A DNA stretch of 61,051 bases from contig CANDCW010000005.1 in assembly GCA_947383275.1 (NCBI GenBank), forward strand, positions 1 through 61,051. The letters are read 5' to 3'. This DNA comes from an uncultured Bacillota bacterium (GTDB lineage: Bacteria > Bacillota > Clostridia > Oscillospirales > Oscillospiraceae). The position numbers and the translations under genes were made by a program. The stretch's first letter is position 1; each line of letters starts with the position of its first letter. Shown piece after piece: positions 35,337 to 43,879 of the stretch. A model generated the notes under the pieces. The model did no database searches and was not told where the DNA came from. It saw only the letters and a list, made by a program, of their open reading frames with translations.

Positions 35337-36166
35337 AAAAAAGAAAGCCTTGGCAGACAACACTCCTCTATCTCTTTGTCTTCGTGGTCTGCATCGTCAT
35401 CATATACCCCTATTTTGTCATGTTTACCACGGCGGCAAAGACCGACGCGGAGATGTATTCCGCAAACATGACCATTTTCCCCCTGACCTGGCAGTGGTCC
35501 AACTTTACCAACGCCTGGAAAGCGGCCCCGGTCTTTAAGTATTTTCTCAACTCCCTCATAGTAGCCGGAGGCGCTACGCTGGTAGCCATTCTGTGCGGTA
35601 TTCCCGCCGCATACGCCATGGCCCGTATGCGTTTCAGGGGCAAAGGCTTCTTCCTGGGCTCGGTCATTATGAGCCAGATGTTCTCCCCGGTGGTACTGCT
35701 GGTGGGCATTTATAATCTGATGACCTCCATGCACCTGACCAACAGCCTGTTGGGCCTGATTCTGCTTAACGCCGCTTTCAACCAGGCATTCGCCATCTGG
35801 CTGCTGAGGGGCACCTTTCTGGGCATCTCCGCCGAGATGGAGCAGGCCGCTAAAATCGACGGCTGCGGTACCGTCCAGGCCCTGCTGCGGGTGCTGCTGC
35901 CCGTGTCCGCCCCCGGCATCGTCACCACACTGATCTTCGTGTTCATCAACGCCTGGAATGAATACACCATCGCCCTCACCCTCATTCAGGACGATCTGCT
36001 CAAGCCCATCACCGTAGGCGTGAACGTGTTCTACGGTTACAACTTTATCCAGTGGCAGTACCTCTTTGCCACCTCCCTCTTTGCCACCATCCCCGTTGTG
36101 ATCCTGTTCCTATGCATTGAAAAGCACCTGGTGGCAGGCCTGACGGCGGGCGGCGTGAAGGGCTGA
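35333..36166 (+). CDS. Sugar ABC transporter permease, second subunit
   Basis: 277 residues from ATG 35333, MalG-like with six helices. The EAA motif is EMEQAAKIDGCGTVQALLRV. IYPYFVMFTTAAKTDAEMYS near the start and NAWNEYTIALTLIQDD near the end are CUT1 permease landmarks. Translationally coupled to the first permease; nagB follows after 65 bases. Confidence 0.93.
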   Translation: MKKRKPWQTTLLYLFVFVVCIVIIYPYFVMFTTAAKTDAEMYSANMTIFPLTWQWSNFTNAWKAAPVFKYFLNSLIVAGGATLVAILCGIPAAYAMARMRFRGKGFFLGSVIMSQMFSPVVLLVGIYNLMTSMHLTNSLLGLILLNAAFNQAFAIWLLRGTFLGISAEMEQAAKIDGCGTVQALLRVLLPVSAPGIVTTLIFVFINAWNEYTIALTLIQDDLLKPITVGVNVFYGYNFIQWQYLFATSLFATIPVVILFLCIEKHLVAGLTAGGVKG

Positions 36167-36231
36167 TTTCCTCTGAATCAGGGCTTGCAAAACCCTCCAA
36201 ACTATATTAAAATAAAAAGGAGTCATGCATC

Positions 36232-36978
36232 ATGAGAATCTATCGCGAAAAAGACTACGAGGCCATGAGCCGCCGGGCCGCCCAAGTGATGGCCGCCGAA
36301 ATCATCCATCGTCCCGACTGCGTTCTGGGCCTGGCTACCGGCTCCACCCCCATCGGTATGTACCAACAGCTGATCGAGTGGAACAAGGCCGGTGTGCTGA
36401 GCTTTCAGCAGGTCCGCACCGTAAACCTGGACGAGTATAAGGGCCTGTCCCCCGACCATGACCAGGGCTACCGTTATTTCATGCAGAAGCAGCTCTTCGA
36501 CCATGTGGACATCGTGCCCGCCAATACCCGGGTGCCTGACGGCCTGTCCGCCGATCCTGCCGCCGAGTGCGCACAGTACGACGCCTATATCCGTTCCCTA
36601 GGCGGAATTGACCTCCAGCTGCTGGGCGTGGGCCACAACGGCCATATTGGCTTCAATGAGCCCGGCGGGGTCTTTGTCAAGCCCACCCACGTAGTGGACC
36701 TGACTGAGCGCACCATCGATGCCAACGCCCGTTTCTTCGCCACCCGGGACGATGTGCCCAAGCAGGCGTTCACCATGGGCATCGGCCCCATCATGGCCGC
36801 AAAAAAGATCCTTCTCATCGCCAGCGGCGAGGAAAAGTCTGAAGCTGTGTATAACACTGTCTGCGGGCCCATCGATCCCCACTGCCCCGGCTCCATCCTC
36901 CAGCTCCACCCCGACGTGGTTCTGGTAGCCGATGAAGCCGCCCTGAGCAAGGTGGCTGCCGCCGGGGTGGCCGTATGA
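36232..36978 (+). CDS. nagB: Glucosamine-6-phosphate deaminase
   Basis: 248 residues. It converts glucosamine 6-phosphate to fructose 6-phosphate and ammonia. LGLATGSTPIGMYQQL binds phosphate, VNLDEYKGL carries the catalytic aspartate, and GVGHNGHIGFNEPG carries the ring-opening histidine. AAAAAGGAG precedes the ATG. The allosteric C-terminal extension of the E. coli enzyme is absent, as in most Firmicutes. The stop overlaps the nagA start. The released ammonia and fructose 6-phosphate feed general metabolism. Confidence 0.97.
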   Translation: MRIYREKDYEAMSRRAAQVMAAEIIHRPDCVLGLATGSTPIGMYQQLIEWNKAGVLSFQQVRTVNLDEYKGLSPDHDQGYRYFMQKQLFDHVDIVPANTRVPDGLSADPAAECAQYDAYIRSLGGIDLQLLGVGHNGHIGFNEPGGVFVKPTHVVDLTERTIDANARFFATRDDVPKQAFTMGIGPIMAAKKILLIASGEEKSEAVYNTVCGPIDPHCPGSILQLHPDVVLVADEAALSKVAAAGVAV

Positions 36979-38108
36979 GAATTACCGGTGGCCAGATCTT
37001 TGACCTGGAACACGGTTTTTCAGCGCGGGACCTATATACAGACGGCGCATTGATTTCCGGGGCCAGCGGAGATGGCGCCATTTTGAACGCTGACGGCTGC
37101 TACGTCATCCCCGGCCTGGTAGACGTCCACTTTCACGGCTGCGTGGGAGAGGATTTCAGCGACGCCACCCCCGACGGCCTGCAAAAAATGGCCGACTACG
37201 AGCTGTCCCAGGGCGTCACCTATATTTGTCCCGCCGGCATGACCCTCCCCGAAGACCAGCTGACGGCCATCTGCAAAAACACCGCCGCCCACCGCCGCCA
37301 AAACACCGGCGGAGCGGAGGTGGTGGGAGCCCACCTGGAAGGCCCCTTCCTGTGTATGGCAAAAAAGGGCGCGCAAAACGGCGACTATCTCCACGACCCC
37401 GACGCGGCTATGCTCAGGCGCCTTCAGGAGGCTGCGGAAGGGTGTGTCAAACTGGTCACCCTGGCTCCGGAGCAGCCTGGAGCGGTGGAATTTGTCAAGG
37501 CAGCTGCCGAAATGGGCATCCATGTCTCCGTCGGCCATACCGTGGCAAACTATGAAGCCGCCAAAGCCGCTTTTGACGCGGGGGCCGACCACGCCACCCA
37601 CTTATACAACGCCATGCCCCCCCTGGCCCATCGAGACCCCGGCGTCATTGGTGCGGCCTATGAGTCGCCCTGCGTGAAGCCTGAACTGATCTGCGACGGC
37701 ATCCACATCCACCCGTCTGTGGTGCGTCTCACCTTTGGCCTGTTCGGCAGGGAGCGGATGATTATCATCTCCGACTCCCTCCGGGCCACCGGCATGCCCG
37801 ACGGGGAGTACCCCTTCGGCGGGCAGATGATCGAGGTCCACGGCAACCGGGCCACCATCCTGGGCCACCCGGAGACCCTGGCCGGATCGGTTACCAGCCT
37901 GATGGGCTGCCTGCGCCAGGCCGTTGCCTTTGGCATCCCGGTGGCGGACGCGGTCCGCGCCTGCACCTACAACCCCGCCCAGTCCATCGGCATCGACAAC
38001 CGGGCCGGGAGCCTGGATGTGGGCAAAGAGGCCAGCATCGTTCTGCTGGATGAGACGGACTTGTCCATCCGGGCAATTATTTTCAAAGGCCAGACGGTGT
38101 CCGTCTGA
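36975..38108 (+). CDS. nagA: N-acetylglucosamine-6-phosphate deacetylase
   Basis: 377 residues, amidohydrolase fold. Metal and substrate residues are visible in VDVHFHGCVGEDFSD, GAHLEGPFL, VSVGHTVANYEA, ADHATHLYNAMPP and the catalytic aspartate segment IISDSLRATG. The product, glucosamine 6-phosphate, is the NagB substrate, and nagB is the preceding overlapping gene. A GlcNAc 6-kinase or a mutase from GlcNAc-1-P would be needed to connect it with NahK; neither is in the window. Confidence 0.97.
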   Translation: MRITGGQIFDLEHGFSARDLYTDGALISGASGDGAILNADGCYVIPGLVDVHFHGCVGEDFSDATPDGLQKMADYELSQGVTYICPAGMTLPEDQLTAICKNTAAHRRQNTGGAEVVGAHLEGPFLCMAKKGAQNGDYLHDPDAAMLRRLQEAAEGCVKLVTLAPEQPGAVEFVKAAAEMGIHVSVGHTVANYEAAKAAFDAGADHATHLYNAMPPLAHRDPGVIGAAYESPCVKPELICDGIHIHPSVVRLTFGLFGRERMIIISDSLRATGMPDGEYPFGGQMIEVHGNRATILGHPETLAGSVTSLMGCLRQAVAFGIPVADAVRACTYNPAQSIGIDNRAGSLDVGKEASIVLLDETDLSIRAIIFKGQTVSV

Positions 38109-38121
38109 CCCAATCCCTTCG

Positions 38122-38152
38122 TTGGAAAAAGCGGCCTCATCCGCTTTTCCAA
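38122..38152 (+). terminator. Hairpin after nagA
   Basis: TTGGAAAAAGCGG and CCGCTTTTCCAA pair around CCTCAT. The stem is rich in U on its 3' side but has no long U-run, so termination may be partial. Confidence 0.6.
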
Positions 38153-38267
38153 ATACAATCCAAGGGCTGTGCAGTTACTCCATCTCGGACCTCGGGCAAA
38201 CCGGGAACTGATCCGGACAGGGCCCAGGCGCGTCAAAGGTCCCATATAACTGCCGGCACCAAAACAA

Positions 38268-38395
38268 AAGGAGGAAACAAACCGCTGCGGCTTGCGGTAC
38301 GGCAGTGTGGAGACCTGTCGTAAAGCCCCTGGGGACTACGCTGCTCCAGGGCGAGGTGGCGCAGGCGGAGGCCGCTCCATCAAAGCCGAACCATT
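38268..38395 (+). promoter_or_regulatory. Structured leader separating the msmK ribosome binding site from its start codon
   Basis: AAAGGAGGAAACAAACC at 38267-38283 is a perfect ribosome binding site with no start codon at the right distance. The msmK ATG (38396) lies 120 bases further on and has no site of its own. The 109 bases between carry AACC at both ends (38280-38283 and 38389-38392) and can fold: CGGCTT with AAGCCG closes the domain, TGGAG pairs with CTCCA, and GCCCCTGG pairs with CCAGGGC. If removed, the ribosome binding site would come close to the ATG. Small inserted element, regulatory RNA or translation-control structure; not a known riboswitch to my eye. Confidence 0.5.
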
Positions 38396-39586
38396 ATGGC
38401 AACTTTGAACCTGAAGAACATCCAGAAGATCTACCCCCACAGCGGAGACCAGAAGAAGGCCAAGAAGAAAAAGGGCGAGCCCGAGAAGAAGACTAACCTG
38501 CAGGTCACGGAGCAGGGCGTCATCGCTGTCCAGTCCTTCAACCTGGACATCGCCGACAAGGAATTCATCGTGCTGGTTGGCCCTTCCGGCTGCGGCAAGT
38601 CCACCACCCTGCGCATGGTGGCCGGCCTGGAGGAGATCTCCGGCGGCGAGCTGTACATCGACGGCAAGCTTGTCAACGATGTGGAGCCCAAGAACCGGGA
38701 CATCGCCATGGTGTTCCAGAGCTACGCTCTGTATCCCCACATGACGGTGTATGAGAACATGGCTTTCCCCCTGAAGCTGCGCAAGATGGACAAGGATGAG
38801 ATCGACCGCCGGGTCAAGGAGGCCGCCGAGATCCTGGACATCACCCAGTATCTGGACCGCAAGCCCAAGGCGCTGTCCGGCGGCCAGCGGCAGCGCGTGG
38901 CCATTGGCCGCGCCATCGTCCGTGAGCCCAAGGTGCTGCTGATGGACGAACCCCTGTCCAACCTGGACGCTAAGCTGCGCAACCAGATGCGTGCCGAGAT
39001 TATCAAGCTGCGCCAGAAGATCAACACCACCTTCATCTACGTCACTCACGACCAGACCGAGGCTATGACCTTGGGCGATCGCATTGTGATTATGAAGGAC
39101 GGCTTCATCCAGCAGATCGGCACCCCCCAGGAGGTCTTCGACCACCCCGCCAATCTGTTCGTGTCCGGCTTCATCGGCATGCCTCAGATGAACTACTTCA
39201 ACGCCAAATTGGTCAACGAGGGCGGCAAGTACGCCGTGGCCGTGGAGAACTGCAAGGTCGTGCTCTCTGACGAGAAGCAGAAGAACCTGGCCGCGCACAA
39301 GGTGGCTGCGCAGGACATCACCCTGGGTGTGCGTCCCAGCCACATGGTGCTGGCCAAGCAGCCCGGCAACACCCTCTCCGCCACCATCGACGTATCCGAG
39401 CTGATGGGCTCTGAGGTCCACTTCCACGCCAACGCCAATGGCAAGGACGTGGTGGTCATCGTGCCTACCATGAACGCCGATGGGGAGCGCATCGACTCCT
39501 ACCACGCCGGCGACAAGCTGAACCTGACCTTCAGCGGCAACGTCTGCCACCTCTTCGACAAGGACGGCAAGAATCTGGAGTTCTAA
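38396..39586 (+). CDS. msmK: MsmK/UgpC-type sugar ABC transporter ATP-binding protein
   Basis: 396 residues. Walker A VGPSGCGKSTT, Q-loop VFQSYALYPHMTVYENMAFP, signature LSGGQRQRVAIGRAI, Walker B VLLMDEPLSNLDAKLR and the H-loop YVTHDQTEAMTLGDRI are intact, followed by a TOBE-like regulatory domain. An unusual lysine-rich insertion (about residues 17-42, with KKAKKKKGEPEKK) splits the first strands of the nucleotide-binding domain. It likely energises the CUT1 permeases upstream; such ATPases are often shared by several transporters. The start codon has no nearby ribosome binding site. Confidence 0.93.
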   Translation: MATLNLKNIQKIYPHSGDQKKAKKKKGEPEKKTNLQVTEQGVIAVQSFNLDIADKEFIVLVGPSGCGKSTTLRMVAGLEEISGGELYIDGKLVNDVEPKNRDIAMVFQSYALYPHMTVYENMAFPLKLRKMDKDEIDRRVKEAAEILDITQYLDRKPKALSGGQRQRVAIGRAIVREPKVLLMDEPLSNLDAKLRNQMRAEIIKLRQKINTTFIYVTHDQTEAMTLGDRIVIMKDGFIQQIGTPQEVFDHPANLFVSGFIGMPQMNYFNAKLVNEGGKYAVAVENCKVVLSDEKQKNLAAHKVAAQDITLGVRPSHMVLAKQPGNTLSATIDVSELMGSEVHFHANANGKDVVVIVPTMNADGERIDSYHAGDKLNLTFSGNVCHLFDKDGKNLEF

Positions 39587-39611
39587 GCACATCCTTCCTC
39601 CCCGCTCAACA

Positions 39612-39660
39612 GCCGGCCCCGCCTTTGATGGAAAGGCGGGGCCGGCTTTTATTGCTTTTT
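39612..39660 (+). terminator. Terminator of msmK
   Basis: GCCGGCCCCGCCTTT and AAAGGCGGGGCCGGC form a perfect 15-bp stem followed by TTTTATTGCTTTTTT. It ends the amino-sugar module. Confidence 0.96.
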
Positions 39661-39675
39661 TCTGTTTGCAGACTC

Positions 39676-41679
39676 CTATTCTATGCCCAGCTGAGTCCAG
39701 AGGCTTTTGTAGACATTCAAGGTATCGGCGGGCAGGTTGCGGTAAGCCTCACAGCGCGCCAGGGTCTCGGGCTGCGCAGCCATGATTTCGTACAGCTCCG
39801 GGTCCAGCTCTTCGCCCTCCTGCTCCCGGTAGTAGTCCGGATACCCCTCCAGAGCCTCCCGGTTGGGAGAAGCGTAGCCAATATAGTGCATATTTGCAAG
39901 GTTCGCCTCTGTAGAAGCGATAAAGTTGATCCACATATGGGCCTCCCGCTGGTGGGGCGCCCCCTTTAGCATACACATGGCGTCCACAAACCAGTTGGAG
40001 CCCTCCTCGGGGATCACAAAAGCCAGGTCCTCGTTGTTTTCCAGCATGGAAATATAATCCCCGGCATAGTAGGTGGCAATGGCGGCGTTTCCACCCTCCA
40101 TCTTTTGAAGCACCTCGTCCATGACCCGCCCTTGAAATACCCCGCGGCGGCTGGCGTCAGCCACCAGGCCATAGGCCTCCCGGATCTCCGCCTCATTGGT
40201 TGTGTTGACGGAGTATCCCAGGTACAGCAGGGCCTCGCCTAAGGCGTCCCGGGAGTTGTTGATCAGCAGGACGTTTCCAGCGTACTTGTCATCGTAGAGG
40301 GCGCTCCAGCTGGTAATTTCCTCGTCCACCATGGCGGTGTTGTAGATAATGCCCAGCGTGCCCCAGGCGTAGGGGACCGTGTATTCATTGGCCGGGTCGT
40401 AGGACAAGTTCTTGAAGCGGTCATCAATCAGGGAAACGTTTGGAATCTGGCTGTAGTCCAGCTTCTCCAGCATGTCCTCGCTGATGAGGCGGCCGATCAT
40501 ATAGTCGGAAGGCACCACCACATCGTAGTCCGCACCGCCGCTCTTCAGCAGCGAATACAGCGCCTCGTTGCTCTCAGCGGTCTGGTAATTCACCCGGATT
40601 CCCGTGGCCTCTTCAAACTGGCCGATCAGGTCCTCATCGATATACTCCCCCCAGCTGCACACGTTGACCACGGGCCGGGAGCCGGTGGCGTAGCTGAGAA
40701 AGGCTGTAAGCACTACAAAGGCGCAGGCCAGCGCTGCCGCCGTCCCCCGGCGCACCCACTTGAAGCGGGGTTCTGACACCTTCTGATTCAGCCGCTCCAA
40801 GGCAGAGGCCTTCCGGGCCGCACCCACGCGCTCCCTGGCCTCCGCACGGACTTCCTTAATGTTGGACAGCACCAGCAGCACCAGCACCGACAAAAACAGC
40901 AGGGTGGACACCGCGTTGACCTCCGGGGTGACCCGTTTTTTTGTCATTCCATAGATGGCCATCGCCAGGGTGGAGCTGGACGACCCGGCAGTGAAATAGG
41001 ATATAATGAAGTCGTCAATGGACATGGTGAACGCAATGAGCGCCCCGGACACAATACCCGGCTTGATCTCCGGCAGCATGACCTTCCAGAATGCCTGCAT
41101 CCAGGTACAGCCCAGGTCCTGGGCCGCATCCATCAGGTTGCGGTCCATCTGGCGCAGCTTGGGGGCCACATTGAGGATAACGTAGGGGATGTTAAAGGCC
41201 ACATGGGCCAGCAGCAGGGTGGTAAAGCCCAGCACCAGCCGCTCGGGCAGCTCCACCACGCTCTGGACGGAATTGAGCCACCCAGCAAAGGCCCCCCAGC
41301 CCTGGAAAAAGGCCACAAAGAACAGGCACAAGCTGACGCCGGTGACGATATCCGCGTTGACCATGGGGATGTTATTAATGGTAAGCAGTGCCTCCCGTTT
41401 TTTCCGGCCCAGACTATATAGGCCGATGGCGGCGAAGGTCCCCGCCACGGTGGCGATGGCGGTAGCCAGCAGGGAGACCAGCAGGGTGGTGTAGACGCTC
41501 TCCATAATCAGCCGGTTCTGAAACAGCCTGCCATACCAGTGGAGGGAAAACCCCTTCCACACGGCGCTGGAATCCCCGGCGTTGAAGGAAAAGACCACCA
41601 GCAGCAAAATGGGCGCATAGAGGAACAGAAACATCAGCCCAATTATCAGTCGGCTTCCGGCGCGGCTTTGTTTTCTCAC
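39676..41679 (-). CDS. potCD: Spermidine/putrescine ABC transporter permease-binding protein fusion (PotCD)
   Basis: 667 residues from GTG 41679, overlapping the potB stop. Residues 1 to about 275 are a PotC permease with six helices and the EAA loop NLMDAAQDLGCTWMQAFWKV. A basic linker (VRAEARERVGAARKAS) and a further membrane helix (about 317-335) lead to an extracellular PotD-like domain (VVNVCSWGEYIDEDLIGQFE; YDVVVPSDYMIGRLISEDML; VPYAWGTLGIIYNT). The binding protein is therefore tethered to the membrane instead of being a lipoprotein. This fusion is known in several Firmicutes. No separate potD is present. Confidence 0.94.
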   Translation of the reverse strand: MRKQSRAGSRLIIGLMFLFLYAPILLLVVFSFNAGDSSAVWKGFSLHWYGRLFQNRLIMESVYTTLLVSLLATAIATVAGTFAAIGLYSLGRKKREALLTINNIPMVNADIVTGVSLCLFFVAFFQGWGAFAGWLNSVQSVVELPERLVLGFTTLLLAHVAFNIPYVILNVAPKLRQMDRNLMDAAQDLGCTWMQAFWKVMLPEIKPGIVSGALIAFTMSIDDFIISYFTAGSSSSTLAMAIYGMTKKRVTPEVNAVSTLLFLSVLVLLVLSNIKEVRAEARERVGAARKASALERLNQKVSEPRFKWVRRGTAAALACAFVVLTAFLSYATGSRPVVNVCSWGEYIDEDLIGQFEEATGIRVNYQTAESNEALYSLLKSGGADYDVVVPSDYMIGRLISEDMLEKLDYSQIPNVSLIDDRFKNLSYDPANEYTVPYAWGTLGIIYNTAMVDEEITSWSALYDDKYAGNVLLINNSRDALGEALLYLGYSVNTTNEAEIREAYGLVADASRRGVFQGRVMDEVLQKMEGGNAAIATYYAGDYISMLENNEDLAFVIPEEGSNWFVDAMCMLKGAPHQREAHMWINFIASTEANLANMHYIGYASPNREALEGYPDYYREQEGEELDPELYEIMAAQPETLARCEAYRNLPADTLNVYKSLWTQLGIE

Positions 41680-42512
41680 AGCATAACCGCCTCCTCCTCA
41701 CCTTCGCCGAAGCGGTTCATCACCACCATGCACACCACCACGATCACCATCATCACCATGGAGATCGCCGCGCCCAGGTGGGGGTCATAAGCCCCTCCCA
41801 GAAACTGCTGTTCAATCAGGTCGCCCAGCATAATCTGGTTGCCGCCGCCCAGCAGGCGGGAAATGGCAAAGGTGGACACCGAGGGGACAAACACCATGGT
41901 CACTCCGGACAACACCCCGGGCAGGGACAGGGGCAGGATCACCTTGCGGAACACCCCGGGATTGTCGGCCCCCAGGTCGCGGGCGGCCTCCAGGAGGCTG
42001 CCGTCCAGCTTGACGATGACCGAATAGATGGGCAGGATCATAAAGGGCAGATAGTTGTACACCATCCCCAGCACCACCGCCCCAGGCGTGCCGATCATGG
42101 GGATGTAATCTACCCCCAGCGCATCCAGCAGGCCCACTGCCCGGAAAAACTGGTTGAGCAGGCCGTTGTTCTCCAAAATCGACATCCAGGAGTAGGTACG
42201 CAGCAGAAAATTCATCCACATGGGGAGCATAATCAGGGCCATGGCCACCCGCTGGAAAGCGGGGCCCTCATGGGCCATCCAGTAGGCCACCGGATAGCCG
42301 ATCAGCAGGCACACCAGCGTGGCAATGATGGCCAGCCGGAAGGATCGCAAAAACACGGAGGCATATGTCCCCATCTCGGAGAAATTATCCATGGTGCCCT
42401 CAAATTCCGCAGTGGTAAAGGCATATACCACCATGATGAAGATGGGAATGACCACCATCAGCGCCATCCAGACCACGTAGGGGACGGCAAACCGGGACAG
42501 CTTATTCTTCAT
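41676..42512 (-). CDS. potB: Spermidine/putrescine ABC transporter permease
   Basis: 278 residues from ATG 42512 (GAGGAGG upstream). Six helices with MWMNFLLRTYSWMSILENNG and the EAA loop LLEAARDLGADNPGVFRKVI, typical of PotB. It overlaps the end of potA by 11 bases and the start of potCD by 4, so the three genes are translationally coupled. Confidence 0.95.
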   Translation of the reverse strand: MKNKLSRFAVPYVVWMALMVVIPIFIMVVYAFTTAEFEGTMDNFSEMGTYASVFLRSFRLAIIATLVCLLIGYPVAYWMAHEGPAFQRVAMALIMLPMWMNFLLRTYSWMSILENNGLLNQFFRAVGLLDALGVDYIPMIGTPGAVVLGMVYNYLPFMILPIYSVIVKLDGSLLEAARDLGADNPGVFRKVILPLSLPGVLSGVTMVFVPSVSTFAISRLLGGGNQIMLGDLIEQQFLGGAYDPHLGAAISMVMMVIVVVCMVVMNRFGEGEEEAVML

Positions 42513-43659
42513 CCCCGTCCTCCTCACGGCCCGCGCCGCTGATCTCCTCATACTCCTCGGAATAGGAGGAGTAGTCCCCAAACATCCCGGAGTACCCGCT
42601 TTTTTTCATGACGTGGATGCCGTCCGGATCAATTTTGATACCGATGCGGCTGCCCACAGGGGACAGGTCGGTGGTTTGAATCAGCCACTTAAACCCGTAG
42701 AAGTCCACAATAATGTCGTACTGCATCCCTTTGAAGGTGACGGAGGTAACAGTACCCCTCAGCTGGCCCTGCTCCTCAGGGACGATGTCCACATCCTCGG
42801 GGCGGATGACCACGTCCACCGGCTCGTCCTTCTCAAACCCGCCGTCCAGGCACTGGAAACGGCGGTTGAAAATTTCTACCACGCCGTCGGAGCGCATAAC
42901 GCCGTCAATAATGTTGGATTCCCCAATAAAGTCCGCCACAAAAGCATTCCGGGGTTCGTTGTAGATGTCCTCGGGAGTTCCGATCTGCTGGATACGGCCG
43001 CTGTCCATAACCACCACCGTGTCGGACATGGCCAGGGCCTCCTCCTGGTCGTGGGTGACATAGACGAACGTAATCTCCATGGCCTTCTGGATCCGCTTAA
43101 GCTCATTCTGCATGTCCTTGCGGAGCTTTAAGTCCAGCGCCCCCAGGGGCTCGTCCAGCAGCAGCACCTTGGGCCGGTTGACCAGCGCCCTGGCAATGGC
43201 CACACGCTGCTGCTGTCCGCCAGAGAGCTGCGTAATCCTCCGCTTTCCAAAGCCCTTCAGGTTGACGATTTCCAGCATCTCCAAAACCCGCCGGTCGATC
43301 TCCTCCTCGGGCAGCTTGACCTTCTTTCCCGACGCGTCCGCCTTTGGTATGCGCAGGCCGAAGGCGATGTTCTCATACACGTTCAAGTGCGGGAACAGGG
43401 CGTACTTCTGGAACACCGTATTGATGGCGCGTTTATGCGGCGGGACAGCATTAATCCTCACTCCGTCGAACAAAACATCTCCAGCGGTAGGCGTCTGAAA
43501 ACCACCGATGATTCTGAGCGTAGTGGTCTTGCCGCACCCGCTGGGTCCGAGCAGTGTGAGGAATTCCTTATCCCTGATGCTTAAATTGATTTTGTCGAGC
43601 ACAACCTCATCGTCGAACGTCATGACGCAGCCGGCCAGACGAATCAACTCCTTGGACAT
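42502..43659 (-). CDS. potA: Spermidine/putrescine ABC transporter ATP-binding protein
   Basis: 385 residues; GGGGGAGG precedes the ATG. Walker A LLGPSGCGKTTTLRIIGG, QKYALFPHLNVYENIAFG, signature LSGGQQQRVAIARAL, Walker B VLLLDEPLGALDLKLRKDMQ and H-loop VTHDQEEALAMSD. The C-terminal TOBE domain has VVIRPEDVDIVPE. An insertion KADASGKKVKLPEEE follows the Q-loop region. The last 30 residues are rich in Ser/Tyr/Glu. First gene of potABCD, with its own promoter. Confidence 0.96.
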   Translation of the reverse strand: MSKELIRLAGCVMTFDDEVVLDKINLSIRDKEFLTLLGPSGCGKTTTLRIIGGFQTPTAGDVLFDGVRINAVPPHKRAINTVFQKYALFPHLNVYENIAFGLRIPKADASGKKVKLPEEEIDRRVLEMLEIVNLKGFGKRRITQLSGGQQQRVAIARALVNRPKVLLLDEPLGALDLKLRKDMQNELKRIQKAMEITFVYVTHDQEEALAMSDTVVVMDSGRIQQIGTPEDIYNEPRNAFVADFIGESNIIDGVMRSDGVVEIFNRRFQCLDGGFEKDEPVDVVIRPEDVDIVPEEQGQLRGTVTSVTFKGMQYDIIVDFYGFKWLIQTTDLSPVGSRIGIKIDPDGIHVMKKSGYSGMFGDYSSYSEEYEEISGAGREEDGDEE

Positions 43660-43718
43660 GTATCCTCCCCCATTTCTTTCTGTTTTACCTTGTCAGCTCC
43701 CTCGATTTATTCACCGGG

Positions 43719-43751
43719 CGTACCGGCCGTCCAGGGGGGACGGCTGGTACG
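43719..43751 (-). promoter_or_regulatory. Leader hairpin of potA
   Basis: CGTACCAGCCGTCC and GGACGGCCGGTACG (minus strand) pair over 14 positions with one mismatch, in the 5' leader about 60 bases before potA. No U-run, so a translation or stability role is more likely than termination. Confidence 0.55.
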
Positions 43752-43780
43752 GTGGCCGGCTTTCACGGATAGCGAGATAC

Positions 43781-43809
43781 ACTATAGCGGGTTATCCTCT
43801 AAATGTCAA
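43781..43809 (-). promoter_or_regulatory. Promoter of potABCD
   Basis: Minus strand TTGACA (43809-43804), 17-base spacer, TATAGT (43786-43781). Confidence 0.85.
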
Positions 43810-43879
43810 TGTTTTTGCGCAAAAATTTTGACGTTTTTCCGCCGGACGGCGCCACCGGGCAAATTTCGCACCGCCCGGC

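Noticed and set aside
38284..38395. glmS ribozyme or a small leader peptide in the msmK leader.
   Set aside because: The conserved glmS core is not found and the downstream gene is not glmS. A TTG-started 38-codon frame exists but is rich in Gly/Arg, overlaps the ATG and resembles no known peptide.
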